From NCBI RefSeq assembly GCF_000725485.1, contig NZ_JOAG01000021.1, positions 156,560-220,559 on the forward strand: 64,000 bases of DNA, in the 5' to 3' direction. Position 1 is the stretch's first letter. Each line of letters starts with the position of its first letter. Below are positions 60,553 through 64,000 of this stretch, piece after piece. The translations under genes were made by a program, and so were the position numbers. The notes under the pieces are model-generated. The model was not told where the DNA came from, did no database searches, and saw nothing but the letters and a program-made list of their open reading frames with translations. This DNA is from Nonomuraea candida. GTDB lineage: Bacteria; Actinomycetota; Actinomycetes; Streptosporangiales; Streptosporangiaceae.

Positions 60553-62571
60553 ATGAGAATCACACCTCTTGCGAGGTTACTTGCGAAGTTAGTAGCCCTC
60601 GCACTCCTCGCCGTTGGCGGTGGCGTCGGGACAAACGCCTTGGTGGTGCCGGTGTACGGCGCGACTGCGGCGACCGGCGCGGCCGGGAACAGCTCGGCCG
60701 GTCAGGCAGCCGGCGGCTGCCTCGCGGATCCCGCCCTGCCCGGCGCCACGAAAAGCTCCCTCTACACCGTCACGGCGGACGGCGCGCCGCTGTTCGTCGA
60801 GAAGATGACCAAGTTCGCCCCCGAGATGCAGGTCCATTACGCGCACTGCTCGATGGCGGGAGCGGGCACGGCCACATTCTCGGTCACCGTCGCCCAGAGC
60901 TTCAGCTCGTACACCGTCAGCCCCAAGAGCCGGAAACTGGCGGTCACCAGAAGCGGCAACACGATCACCTTCGCAAGCGGCCCCAACTACTTGATCGTCC
61001 AGTTCGACTCCAAGGAACTGCTGTTCATCCTCATCGACGCGGCCGAGTCGAGTCCGCCCCTGCTGGGGGACGCCAACGTCAAGAACCTGGCCGATTACGG
61101 GGTCGACAACACGGGGGCGACGCTCGTCACCTCCAAGATCCAAAACGCCATCAACGCCGCGTCCGGAGCGACCCGGAACATCCTGTACGTCCCGCCCGGC
61201 AAATATCAGGTCGGTGAGCTCTGGATGAAGAGCAACATGACCCTGTATTTGGCGGCCGGCGCGATCCTCTACGGCTCGAACAAGCCGGGAGACTTCAACA
61301 CCGGCGGCGGCGGCGTGAACATCGAAGGCGCCCAGCACTCGACGATCCGGGTGTACCAGGTGAGCAACGCGAAGCTGCTGGGCCGCGGTGTCATCGACGG
61401 AAACGGGAAGTCCCTGCGGGCGCAGGGCACAAAGCTGAATCTCCTGAAAATCGAGGAGAGCTCTGACATCCTGGTCGACGGCCTCACCGTCCGAGACCCC
61501 AGCTTCTGGAACACGCTCATCTACCGCAGCGACAAGGTCACCATAAAGAACTATAAGATGATCAACGTTCGGCCCACGACGACGACGTTCAACAACACCG
61601 ACGGTGTGAATTTCGACGAGTCGACCAACGGTCTGCTGTCCAATGCTTTCCTCTACACGGGCGACGACAACATGGCGACCAAGAACGAGGAAGACAACGC
61701 AGGCACGATCAACACCAGGAACATCGTCCACGAGCATGTCGTCTGCTACAGCAACTCGGCCTGCGCGAAGATCGGGACCAAGAACAAAGGAACGTCGATG
61801 GACGGCGTCACTTTCCGCGACATCGACGTGGTGAAGGCGGGACGCGCGATGGTGATCGACGCGTACGACACGGCCGTCATCTCGAACACCCGGTGGGAAA
61901 ACGTCAGAGTGGAGCAGACTGACAGCCTGATCGACCTGAACGAAGACCGCCCGCCGTCCTGGCGAACGGTGAAGAACACCGCGACGATCCGCGACGCCTA
62001 CTTCACGAACGTCGCCTCGGACGTGAAGAAGGTCATCAACCTGCACGGACGTTCCTCATCGGTGAACATCAGCGGCGTGCACTTCAGTAACTTCACCGTC
62101 CAGGGAAACCCGATCACCAGCCGAACCGACCCGGACGCGAGCTGGAACATCAACGCCTACGTCTCGGGTATCACTTTCGACACGACACCGACGCCCGGGA
62201 CCTTCCGACTGCGCAGCCAGCTCGCCAACCGGTGCATCGACAGCCCGAACGGCGCCAGCGCCAACGGCACCCAACTGCAGATCTACGACTGCAACACCCT
62301 CGTCAACCAGCAGTTCACCAGCACCGGCAGGCAGTTGCAGCTCGTCGGCAAATGCCTGGACGAACCCACGGACGCGACCTCCGGAACCAGGGTGCAGCTC
62401 TGGAGTTGTTCCGGCGGCAGCAACCAGCAATGGGACCTCACCGCCAACGGCACCGTCACTAGCAGCGGCGGACTCTGCCTCGACCTGAACAACGACGCCA
62501 CCACCAACGGCACCGCGGTCAACCTCCGCACGTGCGACGGCGGCACCTCACAGAAATGGACCAAAAACTAA
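60553..62571 (+). CDS. Secreted GH28-type polygalacturonase-like enzyme with CBM13
   Basis: A 672-residue protein. A signal peptide (RLLAKLVALALLAVGGGVGT) precedes an N-terminal beta domain (~50-165). A right-handed beta-helix follows (~170-545), with DYGVDNTGATLVTSKIQNAI and the GH28-like catalytic stretches NTDGVNF and YTGDDNMATK. C-terminally lies a ricin-type CBM13 lectin domain (~555-672) with QQF, QQW and QKW repeats. The predicted role is extracellular hydrolysis of a pectin-like or other polysaccharide. It is controlled by the LacI protein at 59005 through the twin operators. Lyase activity of the beta-helix is an alternative. Confidence 0.87.
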   Translation: MRITPLARLLAKLVALALLAVGGGVGTNALVVPVYGATAATGAAGNSSAGQAAGGCLADPALPGATKSSLYTVTADGAPLFVEKMTKFAPEMQVHYAHCSMAGAGTATFSVTVAQSFSSYTVSPKSRKLAVTRSGNTITFASGPNYLIVQFDSKELLFILIDAAESSPPLLGDANVKNLADYGVDNTGATLVTSKIQNAINAASGATRNILYVPPGKYQVGELWMKSNMTLYLAAGAILYGSNKPGDFNTGGGGVNIEGAQHSTIRVYQVSNAKLLGRGVIDGNGKSLRAQGTKLNLLKIEESSDILVDGLTVRDPSFWNTLIYRSDKVTIKNYKMINVRPTTTTFNNTDGVNFDESTNGLLSNAFLYTGDDNMATKNEEDNAGTINTRNIVHEHVVCYSNSACAKIGTKNKGTSMDGVTFRDIDVVKAGRAMVIDAYDTAVISNTRWENVRVEQTDSLIDLNEDRPPSWRTVKNTATIRDAYFTNVASDVKKVINLHGRSSSVNISGVHFSNFTVQGNPITSRTDPDASWNINAYVSGITFDTTPTPGTFRLRSQLANRCIDSPNGASANGTQLQIYDCNTLVNQQFTSTGRQLQLVGKCLDEPTDATSGTRVQLWSCSGGSNQQWDLTANGTVTSSGGLCLDLNNDATTNGTAVNLRTCDGGTSQKWTKN

Positions 62572-62576
62572 TCAGC

Positions 62577-62731
62577 GTGAAGAAGGTCATCAACCTGCAT
62601 GGACGCTCGTCATCCGTGAACATAAGCGGCGTGCACCTCAGTGACGTCACCGTCCACGGAAAACCGATCACCAGCCGAACCGGTCCGAACGCGAACTGAG
62701 ACATCAACGCCTCCGTCTCGGGCATCACTTC
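62577..62731 (+). repeat. Duplicated fragment of the glycosidase gene
   Basis: About 155 bases just after the stop are a diverged copy of 62023-62177 in the same gene (VKKVINLHGRSSSVNISGVH region). It has no start of its own and is a dead duplicate, probably left by an unequal exchange that removed a second glycosidase. Confidence 0.85.
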
Positions 62732-62782
62732 GGGGTTATGACCTGGACCTCCTCGTTCAGGGCGGGCCGGGACGCTCTACGT

Positions 62783-62832
62783 GACGAAGGACGCGGGACA
62801 TCACCGTACGGTGATGCTCCGCGTCCTTCGTC
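62783..62832. terminator. 50-bp dyad, probable terminator
   Basis: GACGAAGGACGCGG (62783-62796) pairs exactly with CCGCGTCCTTCGTC (62819-62832), and the middle includes ATCACCG/CGGTGAT. It would form a long hairpin downstream of the glycosidase gene. No T-run follows, so a bidirectional or factor-assisted terminator is likely. Confidence 0.55.
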
Positions 62833-62879
62833 TGCGAGCCGGAGACCTCGTGGCCACCTTGGCGGTGACGCGGCGGTTC

Positions 62880-63110
62880 GCCCCCGGGACGCTCCAGGGA
62901 CGGCCTGTCGGCCAGGCTGCATCTGGCGTGCGAGCAGGGGCAACGACTGCTGGCGCTGGTGGTGACAGCCGGACAGCGCGGGGATGGGCCGCAATTCCCC
63001 GCCGTCATGGCCGCCATCCGGGTGCCCCGGCTCGGACCCGGCCGGCCCCGGCCCCGGCCCGAGATCGTCCACGCCGACAAGGCGTACTCTTCCTGGGCGC
63101 TGGAGGTCCT
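62880..63110 (+). pseudogene. IS5-type DDE transposase fragment
   Basis: Across two frames it encodes GRLSARLHLACEQGQRLLAL, then VVTAGQRGDGPQFPAVMAAI and EIVHADKAYSSW. This is the segment around the second catalytic Asp (HADKAYSS) of IS5/IS1182-type transposases. The ends are missing, and it is joined directly to a RapZ-like segment. Confidence 0.75.
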
Positions 63111-63330
63111 CGACGGCATTCCCGAGGACGACGACGTCGAAGCGATGATCGTCTCGTTCGGCTACAGCCACAGCCCAGCGCCGGGCGCCGACCTGACCAT
63201 CGACGCCCGCCGGCACTTCCGCAACCCGCACCATGACCCGCGGATGCGCGAGCTGACCGGCCTTGACCGGCCGGCGCGGGCGGCGGTGGTCATCCCGGAC
63301 AGCGCGGCGGCCGTCAGGCGCATGGCGTGG
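63111..63330 (+). pseudogene. RapZ C-terminal-domain-like fragment
   Basis: The frame continues from the IS fragment into AMIVSFGYSHSPAPGADLTI, then DARRHFRNPHHDPRMRELTG. These match the C-terminal RNA-binding domain of RapZ-like proteins (FxNPHHxPxLRELTG). The sequence loses similarity after about VVIPDSAAAV. The native 5' end was replaced by the insertion sequence and the 3' end is frameshifted. Confidence 0.65.
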
Positions 63331-63524
63331 ATCAGCGTGTCACCGCAGCCGGCCTCGCCCTGCCGGGGGATCTTCGGCGCGGGCTCTCTCAGGTGGGTTC
63401 GGGGGCGGGGGTGGGGGGCAGGTCATGTTGGCGTCGCCGGTGGCGGCGTCGTCGAGGAGGTAGGTGTCGACCGGGACTGTAAGAACAACAACGGTGTAAC
63501 TCCTGATCATGGAGGACACACCTG

Positions 63525-63713
63525 ATGAGTACTGTGATCCAGGCATCGACGGAGATCCACTTGGAGGACGCCGCGGTGGCGCGTAAGAAGCCGGAGGAGT
63601 CGACTGATCGGGAGCTGGTGGCCCGGCTGGTCGATCAGGCCCGGGCCGAGCACGCCGAGAGTGTCACCCACCGCACGTGGCTCAGCGTGCTCGCGATCCG
63701 CCGCAAGGTTTGA
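63525..63713 (+). pseudogene. IS256-type transposase N-terminal remnant
   Basis: A 62-codon frame whose DRELVARLVDQARAE segment resembles the N-terminus of IS256/mutator transposases. The following residues (HRTWLSVLAIRRKV) do not, and the frame stops. It is a small transposon scar. Confidence 0.45.
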
Positions 63714-63950
63714 ACCACCCGCGTGCCGCGCTCACTATGACAGTGCGAATCACCACGCTGCTCGACGACTGCGGCTACGTCACCCTGCTCAAGCTCCATC
63801 TGGCCCGCGCCGGGCCACATCGCCGGGCCGCTGTTCCCCGTCGCCCACCGCGCCTGCGCGCAGCCAGCGCATCAATACTCCCCACTGCGATCCGGCCAAG
63901 AACGGTTGGAGCAGATTCCGCTCTCTTCACGGGCCCGGCATCATGATCGG

Positions 63951-64000
63951 GTGGACAGACTCTTAGTGCTGGTGAACGGCCTACCTGGGTCCGGAAAGTC
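63951..64000 (+). CDS. P-loop kinase/NTPase, 5' end only
   Basis: GTG 63951 begins MDRLLVLVNGLPGSGKS, a Walker A motif at the very N-terminus as in AAA-type small-molecule kinases (gluconate, zeta-toxin or shikimate kinase-like). The gene runs off the right edge. Confidence 0.7.
   Translation, partial: MDRLLVLVNGLPGSGK

Overview
The window is high-GC actinobacterial DNA. GTG starts are frequent, many genes are short transcription units facing a TetR, MerR, LysR, LacI or XRE regulator, and secreted or lipid-anchored proteins are common. The gene families, and an imiditide-like peptide/methyltransferase pair of a type I recall from Nonomuraea, point to Streptosporangiaceae (Nonomuraea or a relative). 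This is inference; there is no rRNA or core housekeeping gene to anchor the taxonomy. The region looks accessory: chromosome-arm style metabolism and regulation cut up by decayed mobile elements.

Layout. 0-5.1 kb: Tn3 transposase tail, a serine hydrolase, a coupled 44-residue peptide plus PIMT-like methyltransferase (imiditide-like), and a decayed pentapeptide-repeat gene. This stretch is bracketed by two copies of one divergent promoter with phased TTGCAA boxes. 5.0-9.7 kb: regulator, VanY-like peptidase, and a two-component system with a coupled lipoprotein. 9.9-12.35 kb: an EACC1 adaptor overlapping a caspase-WD40 protein, a predicted conflict or defence module. 12.8-24.8 kb: tautomerase, SDR/TetR pair, an ABC exporter, a dithiol-oxidase-like flavoprotein with a DHA2 pump and a Cys-rich MerR, a second SDR/TetR pair, and a tannase-family esterase. 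25.7-31 kb: MerR-controlled MFS pump, Tn3 fragment, zinc-finger coiled-coil protein, and a VOC protein with an expanding repeat insert. 31.3-41.3 kb: short-chain dehydrogenases, TetR, YCII, VanX-like, DUF1801 and several VOC proteins, LysR with aldo/keto reductase, and an ECF sigma factor with its membrane partner. 41.4-44.1 kb: broken trypsin-like gene and a TetR-hydrolase operon controlled by a perfect 39-bp palindrome.

44.2-58.7 kb is a recombination-rich zone. It holds a divergent tyrosine recombinase and coiled-coil pair around a palindrome (TnpS/TnpT-like), a Tn3 left end inserted into an integrase gene, a tnpA with an internal deletion, and a serine resolvase with a multi-box res-like site. 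Among these lie a hydrolase, two paralogous XRE regulators, a Bcr/CflA pump and an alcohol dehydrogenase. 59-64 kb: a LacI-controlled secreted GH28-type glycosidase with a CBM13 lectin domain, followed by a duplicated fragment of itself, IS5 and IS256 remnants, a RapZ-like fragment, and the first codons of a P-loop kinase at the right edge.

The strongest candidates for something little described are the coupled peptide/methyltransferase pair near 3.7 kb, the EACC1-caspase-WD40 pair near 10-12 kb, and the recombinase/coiled-coil site near 45.4 kb.
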